Source: Brachionus manjavacas
Lineage: Eukaryota; Rotifera; Eurotatoria; Ploima; Brachionidae
Length of the DNA: 64,000 bases
Direction: 5' to 3'
Assembly: GCA_019054805.1 (NCBI GenBank)
Contig: JAHQIY010000009.1
Location: 868,001-932,000, forward strand
The notes beneath the pieces are model-generated. The model had not been told where the DNA came from and did not search any database. It was given only the letters and a program-made list of their open reading frames with translations. Numbering within the stretch: the stretch's first letter is position 1; the number at the start of each line of letters is the position of its first letter. The position numbers and the translations under genes were made by a program. Positions 24,801 to 36,412 of this stretch are shown here, piece after piece.

Positions 24801-25569
24801 AGTAGTATTTTTCTTTGAGCTCTTCCCGCTGGTCCAGCAGGTTGTCGCCGAATGTGTGCAATTTGGTAAAGTTGATTCTCAAGTTGGTGAGCTTGAGCAG
24901 CTGCTGGACTTCGGTGGAATAGGGGTCCTTGGACTGAATGAGAGTGGGTGGCAAAATTTTGAACACAACTTCTCCTTTGGTTGACGGAGTCTCGGACGAA
25001 TACTTGGACTCGCAGTAGACGTCGCCGAGATTTTTGGGCATGTCAGTGGAAACGCCCGGAAAGGACTCGTGGCAATCGGAGGCAAAGTAGCCGTAGGTGT
25101 TCCATGTGCGGCCGTAGTCGGACGACTTCTCGATGACCATGGCCGCCGGCCTGAACGTCTTGAAGGTCATGATGATGTGCGTGAAGGCGAACTCGGCCTC
25201 CAGGTCGAATTGAATGAACACATTTTGGCGTCCGTTCTCCGACTGCCACCATCTGTTGTAGCGGTCGCCCTGCTTCCGGCTCACTATGTTGCCGATGCGG
25301 TGACTGTTCGCATTGGTCTCCGGGTGGTACGGATAGCTCGAGTCGCACACAAAACACTTGGCTGGGTCCCGGGTGCCTCCGAGCACGCAGTAGCGCTCCG
25401 GGTCGATTAGACCACAGGTGGAGCTGGCGTGCAAAAATTTTGTGCGCCCAATAAGCAGATCACCGGTTTCCGGGTAGCAGTCGCCGCGCAAGCAACTAGC
25501 TGCTCGGCTCCTCAGGTATTGGCAGTAGGTGCCCGTCAACAAAATCAAACAATAAACTAATTTAAACAT
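15833..25569 (-). CDS. LAMB: Laminin subunit beta (complete)
   Basis: Twelve exons in transcript order: 25569-23586, 21342-20887, 20833-20602, 20548-20169, 18468-18163, 18110-17735, 17686-17074, 17018-16842, 16793-16479, 16427-16245, 16196-16022, 15969-15833. Phases agree at every junction and give 1777 aa, close to vertebrate beta-1/beta-2. Order: signal peptide (1-17), LN polymerisation domain, five LE modules from Cys268, the beta-specific LF domain (about 547-765), eight more LE modules (13 in total, as expected for beta), then a coiled coil. The Cys/Gly beta-knot lies at about 1385-1415. The C-terminal Cys (second-last residue), which links beta to gamma, is present. The protein would assemble with alpha and gamma chains in basement membrane. 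The exon 3 donor (GTTCAT) is atypical but is the only join keeping frame. Exon 7 has an alternative in-frame acceptor about 14 nt upstream. A vertebrate beta-1 or beta-2 identity cannot be assigned. Confidence 0.95.
18956..19306. mobile_element. hAT-type MITE, second copy, 8-bp target duplication
   Basis: The same CAG(A/G)(C/G)TTGTTTTTAAGTCAC ends and AAGTC arrays are present as in the 12157 element. The flanks carry an exact 8-bp duplication ATTAGAAC (18948-18955 and 19307-19314). The centre differs from the first copy: it is replaced by a separate inverted repeat of about 45-50 bp arms (about 19117-19164 and 19203-19247). Confidence 0.88.
19660..19687. repeat. Second copy of GC-rich repeat core
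   Basis: CCCTAAACCAGAGCTCTGCC plus CCGGACCC matches the core at 7858-7886 with a few substitutions. GC-rich against an AT-rich intron. Confidence 0.55.
21961..22147. repeat. Inverted-repeat (MITE-like) element, 187 bp
   Basis: AGTAGTGATTTGA at the left end is mirrored by TCAAACCACTACT at the right. The imperfect match continues inward through ACGTTAATTTTCGTGATTT-like sequence and its complement, so most of the element can fold on itself. No clear target duplication was seen. Confidence 0.65.
22376..23215 (+). mobile_element. 5'-truncated CR1/Jockey-type LINE, C-terminal fragment
   Basis: An open frame reaching 23136 carries the region that follows the reverse transcriptase in CR1/Jockey-type LINEs: [15 protein letters not shown], then [13 protein letters not shown], then [12 protein letters not shown]. 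The catalytic FADD motif and endonuclease are missing, so it is a dead-on-arrival insertion. Sequence after the stop is repetitive (ATAGTCTCAATACTA repeated) and ends in an A-rich tail. It lies antisense in laminin intron 1. Confidence 0.8.
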
Positions 25570-27566
25570 TTTATTAAAATTTATCTTATTATTTTTATTT
25601 AATTAGTATTTTCAGGATGAATCATTTGCGTTCTAAACAAAAAATAAAAAAAATGAATAGAATTTTTTTATTTTTTTATTTTTTTTATTAAAAATCTTAA
25701 ATAAAAATAGTATTTTTTGTGTGTAGTATTTAATTGAGTAGAGTATTCATCTATCGGTTTCATAATATTGACTTACACAGTTTACAAAGCTTGGAAATAT
25801 GAAACCGTTCACAAATTGAAGCCAACAAAAAAAGATAAAAATTGGCTTCAGGTCTATCTATATCATATCTAATCTATTTGCTTATCTTGAAAATAATTAG
25901 AAAATCATTTAAGCAATAAATGAAATGCGAGCCAGCTTTGTACATTTTACAAATTTGCCTAAACTAAATGAACCATCAAATATGATAAATTGTGATAAAA
26001 AGGAGGTCACTTGCGTCCAAATTCCTTGGAGGAAAATGTTCAAAAAAGAACGTGTAATTAATGGGTGATTTAAGCCAAATCGATGGACCAAAGTTTTGAC
26101 CCGATTTCGGCTTGAGAAACCAAACACACCATGATAAATATCTAAATTAGATTTTAAAAAACACTTTAGAAATTATTTGAACAAAATGTGTTTTATTGCT
26201 TTCGTTGGGCTATTAGTTATTTTTACAATTGAAATAGGGCATCAAAATAGATCTTAAAAAGTTGATTTTTATTGTTTTTTATTGAACTAGAAAATTCCGA
26301 TTTTGGGATTCAAATCCGTACCACTTAAAATATTTTCCTAGTTTGTTTTTTTTTCTTTGCTCAGATGGAACCTAAAATTTTGAGACCATAACCACATTAT
26401 TTTGTAAAAAAAATCTTTTTGAATTTTTCCAACTTTTCATCTTTCCAAATTGATTTTGGAATTTTTGCCACTGCAGTCTGTTTATTGAAAGTACATCAAG
26501 TTTTAGCAATTTTTTTTATTCTCAAAATAGAATTTTGCTCATTTAGTAATGTACTTAAAAAAATTGAAAAATTTAAACAAAATTAAATAAAATTTTAAAA
26601 TTTTTGTGATTTTTTTCTATTATTGTACTTATAAAAAAGCCTGACTGATCTTTAGGATACTGGAATTTTTTGTCAAATTTACATGATTTTACTTTAATAT
26701 AAATATAATAAAAATGTGGATTAATTTTTATTTTTTTTAGGAACAATAAAAAAATTTAGATTAACATCAAAAGACTCTTTGTTTGAAATACTCAAGCTTA
26801 TGTTTTGTAGAAAATTGTTATAAAAATTTATCCCAAAGCATTCTGATCAATGGAAGCCAATAAATAATTATTTTCGCTTAGAAAAAATGTGAAAAATTTT
26901 TTAATAAATTGTTTATGCTTGAGTCACCCTTAAACCAAAACATAAGTTTTTATGGATTTATTGGAAAAATATGAAATTATTATATTTTTTTTAAATTCAA
27001 ACCTATTTTTATCAGAACTTTTGACCATTCGCTTCTATTTGGCGAAAAATTACACGAAAAAATAAAAAAAAAATTAGTTTTTAATTAAGCTTCAGTAGTT
27101 TAACCCTCCTTTGGCTAGGCCGCTGGCTAAACAAACACAATTATAATTAAATTTGAACTTAGCACTTCATTTTTTTCATCTGAATATCAATTCAAGTCAG
27201 CTTCAACTCATGTTGTGTAAATTTTTACACATTTTTCTTTATCACTAAAGAACTGAAACAATTTTGTTCATTTGTATCTGAATAAAATCTAATAGATGCT
27301 CAAACAAAAATTTTTATTGATCTCAAAAATATTCTATGAATAAATTTTACAAATTTTAAAAGAAAAATTTTTCATTTTTTCAGATTAAAAAAACAAATAG
27401 ATGAAAAAAAAACAATGCGAATTTCAGCTAAATAAGATTAGAGATAAAAAATCTCTAAGAAAAAAAACAATCTCACTGAACGCTAAAGTGTTATTTGAAA
27501 CTTTCAAATAAGCATTCAACCTTGAATGCCGAAAACTTTAAAAATTGTTTTTTTATTATCTGTTAT
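25570..27566. other. Intergenic region upstream of laminin, 2 kb
   Basis: The region lies between the laminin start and the 3' end of the LEM-domain gene, both transcribed leftward, so it should contain the laminin promoter. Two short inverted repeats occur at 25755-25807 and 25817-25850. A 72-codon minus frame at 25909-26127 has no recognised domain. No TATA box could be singled out in such AT-rich DNA. Confidence 0.5.
25755..25850. repeat. Two adjacent hairpins upstream of laminin
   Basis: CGGTTTCATA (25755-25764) pairs with TATGAAACCG (25798-25807), and TGAAGCCAA (25817-25825) pairs with TTGGCTTCA (25842-25850). They lie 190-280 bp upstream of the laminin start codon. A regulatory role is speculation. 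Confidence 0.5.
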
Positions 27567-28559
27567 CTATAAATCCAAGGGGTTATCATTAGAACGAGAG
27601 AAAAGTATACTTAAAAAAATTAAAATACAAATAGAGATAAATATCAGCTTGTAGTTGCTAAGAATAAATTGGCCCATGTTGAATTTCTGTTCAGCTGAAT
27701 CATTCACCAGTCTGACTGGGCTATTGGACTGTTTGGGTTGAGGTGGTGGAGGTTGATTGTACAAACTATCATATGAACTCATTGAAGATGATCTATTTCC
27801 ACCTTGTTCATAATAACCATATTTATTTTCAAACATGTCGGTGTCTAAATTCAATTTTGGTTTTGATAAGTTTTTTTTTGTCAATTGACTTTTAGGCTGA
27901 AAATAGTCAAGATATGAGCCATTACTTTTTTCGTTAGGGTGAGAAAATTTTGAAAATGGGTTGCCAAATTTATTCGAAATTTCGAAATTATTTATTTTCA
28001 AAAAAGAGTCCTCATCTTTATATTTTTCTACTAGTGGTTGGTGAAAACTTTTTGTCTCATTTCCAAGTAGCTTGAATTCAAGAGAAGGAAAAAGTTTGGG
28101 CACCTTGTTTTCTATGGTAGTTGGTATTTCGGAATCAAAATCAGTTTGAATCGACATTGGGATTTCTGTGGGCTTTTTAGGAGATGTCGACGCAGAAATA
28201 GAACGGTCCAGATCGGGGTATCCCGGTATTTTGGAGTGCTTTATTAAATTAATTAACTTTTTCTGGTATAATGGTCTTGTAGTTGGCATTATGGGTCCAG
28301 AATCGACACCTCTTTCCTTCAGGGCTTTGAACAATTCTTCATCAGTGTAATTTAAAACATTTTCTTGCGACAAAGCTTCGGATTCTACACTTGAAGGTGA
28401 TTTTTTCGATCCTATTTTTGTAAGGATCAAACTTTCTAATTTTTTCTCATAAATTTTGCGAGTTGTCGGCGACACTGGACCTACGTTGACTCCCCTTTTT
28501 TTCAACTCTCTAAAAAGCTCATCATTAGATAGTTTACTGATATTCTCTAAACTATTCAT
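27567..28559 (-). CDS. Tandem-LEM-domain inner nuclear membrane protein
   Basis: A single exon of 330 codons. Residues about 7-46 and 68-107 are two LEM domains, each with the core pattern (D/E)ELF..LK.RGV..GP(V/I).PTTR..Y.KKL. LEM domains bind BAF (BANF1) and so tether chromatin to the nuclear envelope. A long polar, low-complexity middle leads to one C-terminal hydrophobic segment (about 305-321, LIFISICILIFLSILFS) and a short luminal tail. This is the tail-anchored layout of emerin/LAP2-type proteins. The unusual point is two near-canonical LEM copies; LAP2 has one LEM plus a divergent LEM-like domain, and emerin has one. No winged-helix MAN1/LEM2 domain is present. An exact vertebrate orthologue cannot be named. 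Confidence 0.88.
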   Translation of the reverse strand: MNSLENISKLSNDELFRELKKRGVNVGPVSPTTRKIYEKKLESLILTKIGSKKSPSSVESEALSQENVLNYTDEELFKALKERGVDSGPIMPTTRPLYQKKLINLIKHSKIPGYPDLDRSISASTSPKKPTEIPMSIQTDFDSEIPTTIENKVPKLFPSLEFKLLGNETKSFHQPLVEKYKDEDSFLKINNFEISNKFGNPFSKFSHPNEKSNGSYLDYFQPKSQLTKKNLSKPKLNLDTDMFENKYGYYEQGGNRSSSMSSYDSLYNQPPPPQPKQSNSPVRLVNDSAEQKFNMGQFILSNYKLIFISICILIFLSILFSRSNDNPLDL

Positions 28560-28814
28560 TTTAAGAATATTTTTGAGTTAAATCTAAAAAATTTAATTAA
28601 GTTGAAAAATTATGAAATAAAAATGAATTATTTTTCATAATCAAAAATAAGTCGAGTGATTCCAAATTTATTCTAAAATTAGTTAATAAATTTAACTTTT
28701 TTTCAGCATTAAAAATTTCTTAGTTACCTTCTTAGAAAATTAAAAATTTATTAATTAAAGTTTAATTCAATTGCATTAAATATAAACAAAATGTCAATTT
28801 GTAAGAATAATAAG

Positions 28815-29760
28815 ATTATTATTATTATTATTAATCTGCAACGAGTCTAATGGCTCGCGGAGCTATGGCAGATAAATTTCTTTTAAATTAACACGAATTA
28901 AATTTTTAATATTTGTCTTGAACGAATTAGTTGAAGTTGTATTTTTTATTTCTTCTGGCAATTTATTCCATAATGGTACTGTTCGATTAGAAAAGAAGTT
29001 GTCTCTTACTGAGCAATTCTTAACAAGCTGTCTTTATAGTTTTTGTCTTGAGGATCTCGTTTAGCCTGCAAGTCCATGATTCTCGTTAGTTAGTGCATGA
29101 CTCGCTGGATGATACCAAGATACTTAGTTGAGATTTTTATTGAATTTGTAAATTTGGATCATGTCACCTCTTTCCCTTCTCTTTTCCAGTGTTGTTTATC
29201 CTAGATAAAGTTGTCGTTCGTCGTAGCTTTTATTTCTCAGAGATGGAACACTTTTAGCTGCTCGTCTTTGCACTTTTTCTATAAGCTTGATTTTTTGTTT
29301 CTTGTTCGGATTCCATGCAGCAACTGCATACTCTAGTAGTGGTCAGATATGTGATGTATATAGGACTTTGAATGTTTTGACATTCCATTTAGATAAAGTT
29401 TTTTTAAGCTTCCCTGGGGAACTACACTAAGTACTGACACTCATTTCGAGGCTGATTCACCTATAACAACTCTCTGTCTTCTTTCATGAAGGAAAGATTT
29501 AAGCCAGACCAATTAACGACCATCAAAACCGTTTGCTTTTTACTTGACCATTAAACTAGAATGAGGAACCATATCAAAAGGTTTCATCAGATCCAAGAAA
29601 ATTATATCTTTAGCAAACCCTCTGTTGAGTGTTTCAGTAATCACGTCAAGCGATTCGAGCAATTTAGTGACACATGATTTGAATTTCACGAAGTCATGTT
29701 GAAAGTTGTTATTGGAAAAATTTTGAATCTTGTCGAATTTAAAATTCATTGAGCTCATTC
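28815..29760 (-). pseudogene. Heavily decayed LINE reverse transcriptase fragment
   Basis: The minus strand keeps broken pieces of an RT: DIIFLDLMKPFDMVPHSSL (compare the intact copy's DIIYLDFAKAFDKVPH), then stop- and frameshift-ridden pieces. It ends in a NKLPEEIKN-like C-terminus and a 3' ATT/TAA microsatellite at 28812-28835. It belongs to the same CR1/Jockey-type group as the element at 31.3-34.6 kb but is much older. Confidence 0.75.
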
Positions 29761-29970
29761 TAATAAGATAAAATTTTTAAAACCATCATTAATTGTTAAA
29801 GCCACTAAAAAATTTTTTTAACTATAAATCCATTTAGGATAAAAATTTCAATTAAAAAGGAGAATATTTTTTCTTTTCCTATAGTTAGAAATATCCAAAA
29901 GCATTGACGTTCTGATTGATTCTGCAAATTGTATTTGCCTAAATATTTGCAGTGACTTTAGTAGTAAATG

Positions 29971-30254
29971 GACATTTTGAAGTTCATGATCAATTTTTGA
30001 TTATTAAATAAATTTTTAATATCAAAAAAATAATTGCAGAGGTATCAAAATGAACATTGCAGAGTGAATGCCATCTAAATGATACAATTTTAGATGAGTT
30101 TTGCAGACTTTTGCAGAGTATACCTTTAGATGTATGTTAAATCCAAAAATGTACCTCTGCACTAATTATTATAAATAATAACAATTTATTTAATAATCAA
30201 AACTTGGTTTGATCATTTTGAGCATCAAAAATTGATCATAAACTTCAAAATGCC
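29971..30254. mobile_element. MITE with GRCATTTTGAAGTT ends and 8-9 bp target duplication
   Basis: The left end GACATTTTGAAGTTCATGAT and the reverse complement of the right end GGCATTTTGAAGTTTATGAT match through about 35 bp. The flanks carry AGTAAATG (29963-29970 and 30255-30262; the following G also matches, so 8 or 9 bp). Inside is a second inverted pair, GCAGAGGTA and TACCTCTGC. A related element occurs at 45080-45581. The superfamily is uncertain; duplication length and GG ends would allow Merlin or MULE types. Confidence 0.75.
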
Positions 30255-30900
30255 AGTAAATGGAGAATTAGATCTGATCTTGATTTCAACACCCACGCCA
30301 TAGAGAACCTAAAAAAGTTAAACGAAGCAACTTTGGTTGCTCGTACTTCATGAAAAACATCGGTGAATCCTCTCCGGATACCAAATCCCTCATCTACAAA
30401 ACTTCCTGCTGATCCCAATTTACCTAGGGTCTTGAAAACTCTCAACTGAGAGTCTAAAGCCTCTCTTAATCTCTCACAAAACAACCTAATCAGACAAATT
30501 TTTAACCTTCGACCAACATGTCACATGTCCAGAGTGCTCAAAGTATTGAAAATATTTAACTTTGAAAAACTTTATCTGCTCTCAAAGCTTTCTTTCATAA
30601 AATTTAACTATCTTTAATTCGATGTGTGAGGAAGCACCACCAAATAATTCTCTTTCAACTGATCTTGCTCTTCTATCCAATTTTTTTAACTTAAATTTGT
30701 CAGCAATCGAAAATAATCCTTCCAAACTCAAAATTCAACTCAAAGAAATGTTTCAACACTCAAACACCGAAGTTTTTTTATACTTTAAGTACTAGAAGGG
30801 TCCTAAAAATCCTTTTAAAAAATATGCTATTTTGATAACATCAAGTACCATAATTATTCAAAATATGCTAAAAAAATATACTGAATAATTAAATGTCTCT
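30255..30900 (+). pseudogene. Probable decayed LINE C-terminus
   Basis: Plus-strand frames broken by stops encode a pattern (IRQIFNLRPTCHMSRVLKVL, then KLYLLSKLSFIKF) that resembles the C-terminal extension of some non-LTR reverse transcriptases. A short frame beginning near 30621 follows. There are no catalytic motifs. Identification is by overall feel and is weak. Confidence 0.3.
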
Positions 30901-31310
30901 TATTAATTTCTATTTTGATTTAAAAAAATTATGTATATTTTTAAGTTAAAATTTAAAATTATTCATAAAATAAATTAAATACAAATACAGGAAGAAAAAA
31001 ATTTTTTAAATTCGTATTTGTTGCTTGTTCTTAACAAATTTTACAGATCGATTTAAAAAACTTCTCTCCTACAGAAATTGTTTAAATTTGTCACAAGTAA
31101 AACTAGATTTGATTCCATGTCGTAAAAAAATTGAATTTAATAAATTCTTGACAACATGACTTTGAGAGGAACATTTTGTCATTTCTTGCATAAAAGATGC
31201 CCATAAAAGCTAATATATCTCTTTTTGTTAATGAAAGTTTAGGATCTACTGCTTTCGGGTGACAATTGGTACAATTCAATAAAAATTTATCATCGACAAG
31301 TCAAAAATAT

Positions 31311-34300
31311 AGTATAGTATAGTATAGTATAGTATTTTAAGGCTATAATATGATATACTCATTGAGTAATATCATACGGAACATGTTCTATCATGTTATG
31401 GTAGCCTGAGAACTCTTCTAAAATTTCAAGACTAATTTTGTCTAAAATATTCTTAAAATTGTTTGTTGTTTTTTGTTTAATAATTGTATTCGGAAGATTA
31501 TTCCAATAGTTCGCAATCCTATTTGTAAAAAAATAAAATCTTTGACTACAGTTCTTGACCAGTTGTCTACATATTGTTGAATCATGACTTCTTGTGTTAT
31601 AACTGTAATTGTTCATTTTTGTGTTTTGTATCGGAAAGAACCAATTAATATCCTCGATATTATTGTTAATCTTAAACTGTTGAATTAAGTCTCCCCTCAA
31701 TCTTCTTGTTTCAAGAGTTGATAGTCCAATCACTTCAAGTCTACTTTCGTACTCTAAATGTTTAATTGAGTTTATCATTTTCGTAGCTCGTCTTTGAACC
31801 GATTCAATCTTATCAATATCTTTTCTCAAATAAGGGTTCCATACCTGTATTGCATATTCTAGATGCGGTCTCACAAGTGATGTATATAATTTCTTAATCG
31901 ATTCGATATTTTGGAACTTGAAGGTCCTTTTAACCATACCAAGAATTTTATTCGCTTTATTTACTGATGTATTAACCTGCTTGTTCCATTTTAGATCATT
32001 TGTAAATAGAATACCTAAATCTCGTTCTTCTTCTGTTACGTTTAGCTTCTGATTGTCGTTTAAAAATATTCATTTTTAGGATTATTCTTTCCTAAATGCA
32101 TCACTAGACATTTTTCCTCATTTAAGTCCATTAACCAATCTGATACCCATTTATTTAATCTATCTAGATCGTTTTGTAGTTTTACCTTAGACTCAGGATT
32201 ATTTACTATCGACATAAGTTTAGTATCATCCGCAAATAATTCACATATACACTTTATATCATCTGGCATGTCGTTTATAAATATTACAAAAAGCAATGGA
32301 CCTAAGACGGACCCTTGGGGAACACCACTTAAAACAGGGCGCCAGCTCGATACACATTCGCCAAGAATAACTCTTTGTCTTCTATTATTTAGAAACGCTT
32401 TAATCCAACTAACTGTTTGCTCATCAATACCATATTTCAAAAGCTTATGTATTAGTCTAGAGTGAGGAACCTTGTCAAAAGCTTTGGCAAAGTCCAAATA
32501 GATTATATCAACTGGTTCTTTTCTATGCAACATTTCTGATACATAATCGACGGTTTCTAACAAATTAGTGGTGCAGCTCTTATTTGGAACGAAGCCATGT
32601 TGATATTTATAAATAAGTTTATTCTCTGTAAAGTAGCTTAGTAACTTATCTTTGATTAGACTTTCCATTATCTTACAAACGATAGAGGTCAAAGAGACAG
32701 GTCTATAGTTTGAAGGTTCTAACTTGCTACCTTTCTTGTATAAAGGCGTAAGATTGGCTTCAAGCCAAGCATTCGGCAATTCAGATCGATTAAAAGACTT
32801 AATAAATAATTCTGAAAGTGGTATTGATATCGAATTTTGTAAATTCTTTAGTATGTATGGACTAACTTTATCACCACCCATAGTCTTTGTTACGTTTAAT
32901 TTATTTAACTTTTCACTTACGTTTTTTATTGAAAAAGTATCAAAGGGGTCAATCGAAAATAATAAGTTTGTCCTCTGTTTGAGAGTCGCTTGCATTTCCG
33001 TTTGGTCGTTTACAAAAACTTTGTGAAATTGTTCGTTTAAAATTTCGCAAATCTCTTCTAAGTCATTGCTTATCTCACCATCCTTGTTTTTAATAGCTTT
33101 TAAATTATCTTTTACTATACGTCTACTATTGACATAAGCATAGAACATCTTCGGATTCTTTTTACAACTGCTGATAATTTTATCTTCAAATTTTTTTATA
33201 GCTTGTTTAATTTGTTGATTTGTTAACTTCTTTTTTGCATTATATTCTAGAAGGACTCTTGAATCTTTACCAGAACAAATATATTTCTTCCATAATTTAT
33301 TTTTATCATTAATTAAGAGTCTTAAGTCTCCATTCATCCATAATTTACCATCTTTTACTTTTCGGAATTTCGGAATACATAGTTGAGATAATTTATCAAT
33401 TTCCCTGAGGAAAGAATTATAACATTCATCAATTGATTTGTTCATAAATATCTCAGACCATGTTATTTCATTAATAAGATCGTTTAATTTATTATAATCA
33501 CCTCTTTTGTAATTTAATTTTCTACTATCAAACATTTGTTTTTGCAATCGATTCACGGTATATTTCCACGTTAAAATATGATGACCCTGTGATTTATCAC
33601 CAAGCTGAGGTTTATATTCAAAATCGAGTACTCTAGAGGGGTCATCTAAAATAACTAGATCTAATATATTAGTCTCATTAAGATCATTTCTCTGGAACGT
33701 CGGTTTATCAACAATCTGAGCCAAAAAGCAATCATCCAACATATTTAAAAATTTAATTGCAGATAGATTATTTTCCTGATCAATAGTCGAGTTTTTCCAT
33801 TTAATATTAGGATAATTGAAGTCACCAGCTATTACCAAACAATCATATTTATTTTCAAAGACGAGCCTGCTTGCATCCTGAATCAGTTCGGTTAATTTAT
33901 CACTATTTGTTACTGAATAATTTGGGGGTCTGTACAAACAACCAATTAAAATTTTTTGACCATCTAAATCTAGCACACACCAAACCTGTTCCAAATCTTT
34001 TTGCCCAAAATACCCATCAGTCACTTCAGAAACTGTAAACACATTTTTCACATATATACAAACTCCACCACCTCTAGATCCTCGATCATTTCTAAATATG
34101 TTATAGTTCGGTATATTGCAAATGGACGAGTCTCTAAACCAAGTTTCTGTGACCAAAATTATATCCGAATCATCAGCTTTTACGTTCGATATTAGTTCGT
34201 GCATTTTGTTATCCAACGATGTAGCATTTGTGTACCAAAAATTTAAAAATACTATTTCATTGTATTTACTTGACTTTAGATTTCTATTTTTGTTTTTTTT

Positions 34301-35020
34301 TGAACTAGAAAACGATTCATCAAATTCTTTATTGTTGATTTGATTATTATTATGTGAATTTGAAATATTGTTATTATTATTGTGTGTATTATTAAGTTTG
34401 TTTATATTATTTTGTGAATTTGAGAGTCCGATTTTACTTCAGTGTTGTTCGTCAACAACCCGCCCCTTTATCTTTACCACTTGATTACCCCTAATACCAT
34501 ATCTGAAGTCATCCTCTTTAGATAACTTAGCATTTAATTCTTTTCTCTTCAATACCAGAGATCTGTTTAGAGCTCTCTCACTAGATCATATAAAAATTTA
34601 AAAAATTTTGACAGTTTGGTCTCATTTATTTGCTACTCAATTATACAAGCCTTCTCATCTAAAATTTATGGTTTCCTTAAGACTTGCCACTTCTCCGTTC
34701 TCTATCAATCGTTCTTAATCTCGAATTTTTTTCAATGTAAGTTACTTATTCTCCTTCAAGTTATTCATCTGATTCATATTCGGTATTAGGTTGATTTGGT
34801 GTATCCATTTTTTCTTCAAAATTATTATCAAAGTTTAATTATCCTAATAATCATTATAATTATCATCAGAGACTTCTTGTTGGGTATCATCCGGATTTCT
34901 AAGAAGTTCAAGAGCTTGTTAAGTAGCTTTCATAGAGTTTTGGTTCAAAAAGCTATTATTTATTAAAGGAATTATTGCAATGTAGTTGAGTCTGGAATTA
35001 AAAGCATAATTAGCCATGTC
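31311..35020 (-). mobile_element. Nearly intact CR1/Jockey-type LINE
   Basis: The minus-strand frame from about 34440 to 32060 encodes an AP-type endonuclease (ETWF, RGGGVCIYV, GDFNYPNIKW) and a reverse transcriptase. The RT motifs are YLDFAKAFDKVPH, SGVPQGSVLGPLLF and LFADDTKL. The frame shifts at 32066 in a T run and the remaining C-terminal domain (LVRPHLEYAIQVW, VQRRATKMI) continues to a stop at 31359. The position where SDH is usual in the endonuclease reads GHH. Upstream, a frame ending at about 34441 is the C-terminus of ORF1 (LNRSLVLKRKEL then DDFRYGIRGNQVVKIKG). More broken ORF1-like pieces reach about 35020. The 3' end is an AGTAT repeat (31311-31335). One frameshift in the main ORF indicates a fairly recent insertion; this copy is probably not active as it stands. 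Confidence 0.88.
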
Positions 35021-36412
35021 TTTACTTCATTTTTCAAAAAATAATACAATATTTTTGAAGGGTCCAAAAACCCCTTTTCGGGTTTTAAAGTATACTTTTT
35101 TTTTGCATGAAACAAAAAATTTTAATAAAAATTTATTATTTATAACATTTTTTTGATTTTAACTTTGATGGAAAAAAAAATCTTCAACAATAATTAAATT
35201 TATTGAGCAAAAGCAATATAAGTACCAAAAAGTGTCGAAAATATTTGTAATGTGACAGGATCTGTGACTCAATTAGACTTTGCTTGTGTAACTTGAGTTC
35301 TAAGCTCCTCAATTAATTCGTTAATTGTCTTTGATATTTTTTTTTAATTTACTTCTGCAAAATGGAGGTTAATACAATTAAATAAATAAAAATGCCGTTT
35401 TGAAAATTTATTCTTTTTTAAATAAATCATGAATTAAAACTTTTTTTTAATAATTTAAAAATTAGTTAAGTAAAAATAAGAAGTTATATTTTAAAGGCTT
35501 TTATTTGTCGCGGTAGAATTTTTTTTTAAATTAGAAAATTGCTTAACGGTAGAAAAATAAATATTAGAAAAATTGCTTTCATTTATTTAAAAAAAATTCT
35601 AATTAAAACATTTAGTTATTTTTTATCTTTTCATTTTTTGAGCTGGTCAGTTGGAATTTGATCGTTCGAAAAATGATTAATTAAAAAAAATCAAATTTAA
35701 TTTTCAATTTAGACTTCTTTCTATTGCAGTTAACGCTTTTTTAAGAACTTTTTGGTTTTGTAGTGAATTTCAAAAAACTCTGCCACATGAATTTTGAATT
35801 ACAGATTTCAACAAAAAAATGCAGAAAATCAGTCAAAATATTTACTGTCAAGGTCAAAGATTTTTTTTTGCTTTAACTCTTAAAATAAAATTGATTTTTT
35901 GACTTGAATTTTGTAAATATCTTGAAGTCATATCACTTTTTCCAATTCTGAATTAAGCTTTCAAAAAAAAAATAAATTGTCCTTCTTTTGCTCCATTTTA
36001 AAGCTAACTAACCTTAAGATTAACAGTTGAATAATCAAAATGATTTCAATAAAAAATTCTTAACTTTTAATTATTAATTTAGTAAGGAAAAAAAATTAAC
36101 TTTTTTAAAATTTTAAAATTTTTAATTTTTTCTTAACTGCAAATTCAAGACTGCTTTTTACGAAAGTTTTCAAGAAAAAGCCTCTCATCGCTTATATCCT
36201 AATAGAATTTTCTTTTAAATCTTTTAAATCTGTATCTTTTGAAAATGTAAGCAAAAAAATTGAAAATTTAGATCTGAATATATTTTTCATTCACTCTTAT
36301 TTCATAAATATAAATGAATAATTAAGACAATTTAAAAAATCATATAGATTTACATAAATTTTTTTTTTCAATCACATCTTTTTTTAAAATAAATTTAAAT
36401 TAAAAAAATTAA
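35021..36412. other. AT-rich region upstream of the three-gene cluster
   Basis: No gene was recognised. A GGGTCCaAAAAACCCC repeat at about 35058-35075 resembles AGGGTCCTAAAAATCC near 30797, and could mark a dispersed repeat. The last few hundred bases should include the promoter of INIP. Confidence 0.45.

Noticed and set aside
24376-25410. Long antisense frames over laminin exon 1
   Set aside because: The opposite strand encodes clear LN and LE modules; the antisense frames arise from GC-rich Cys/Gly codons.
25909-26127. 72-codon minus-strand frame upstream of laminin
   Set aside because: No motif or splice context; could not be supported as coding.
26300-26330. GGGATTCAAATCCGTACCA resembling a tRNA T-arm
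   Set aside because: Stem pairing fails and no cloverleaf could be drawn upstream.
30245-30484. 79-codon minus-strand frame
   Set aside because: The plus strand here reads better as decayed LINE sequence, so this is probably a shadow.
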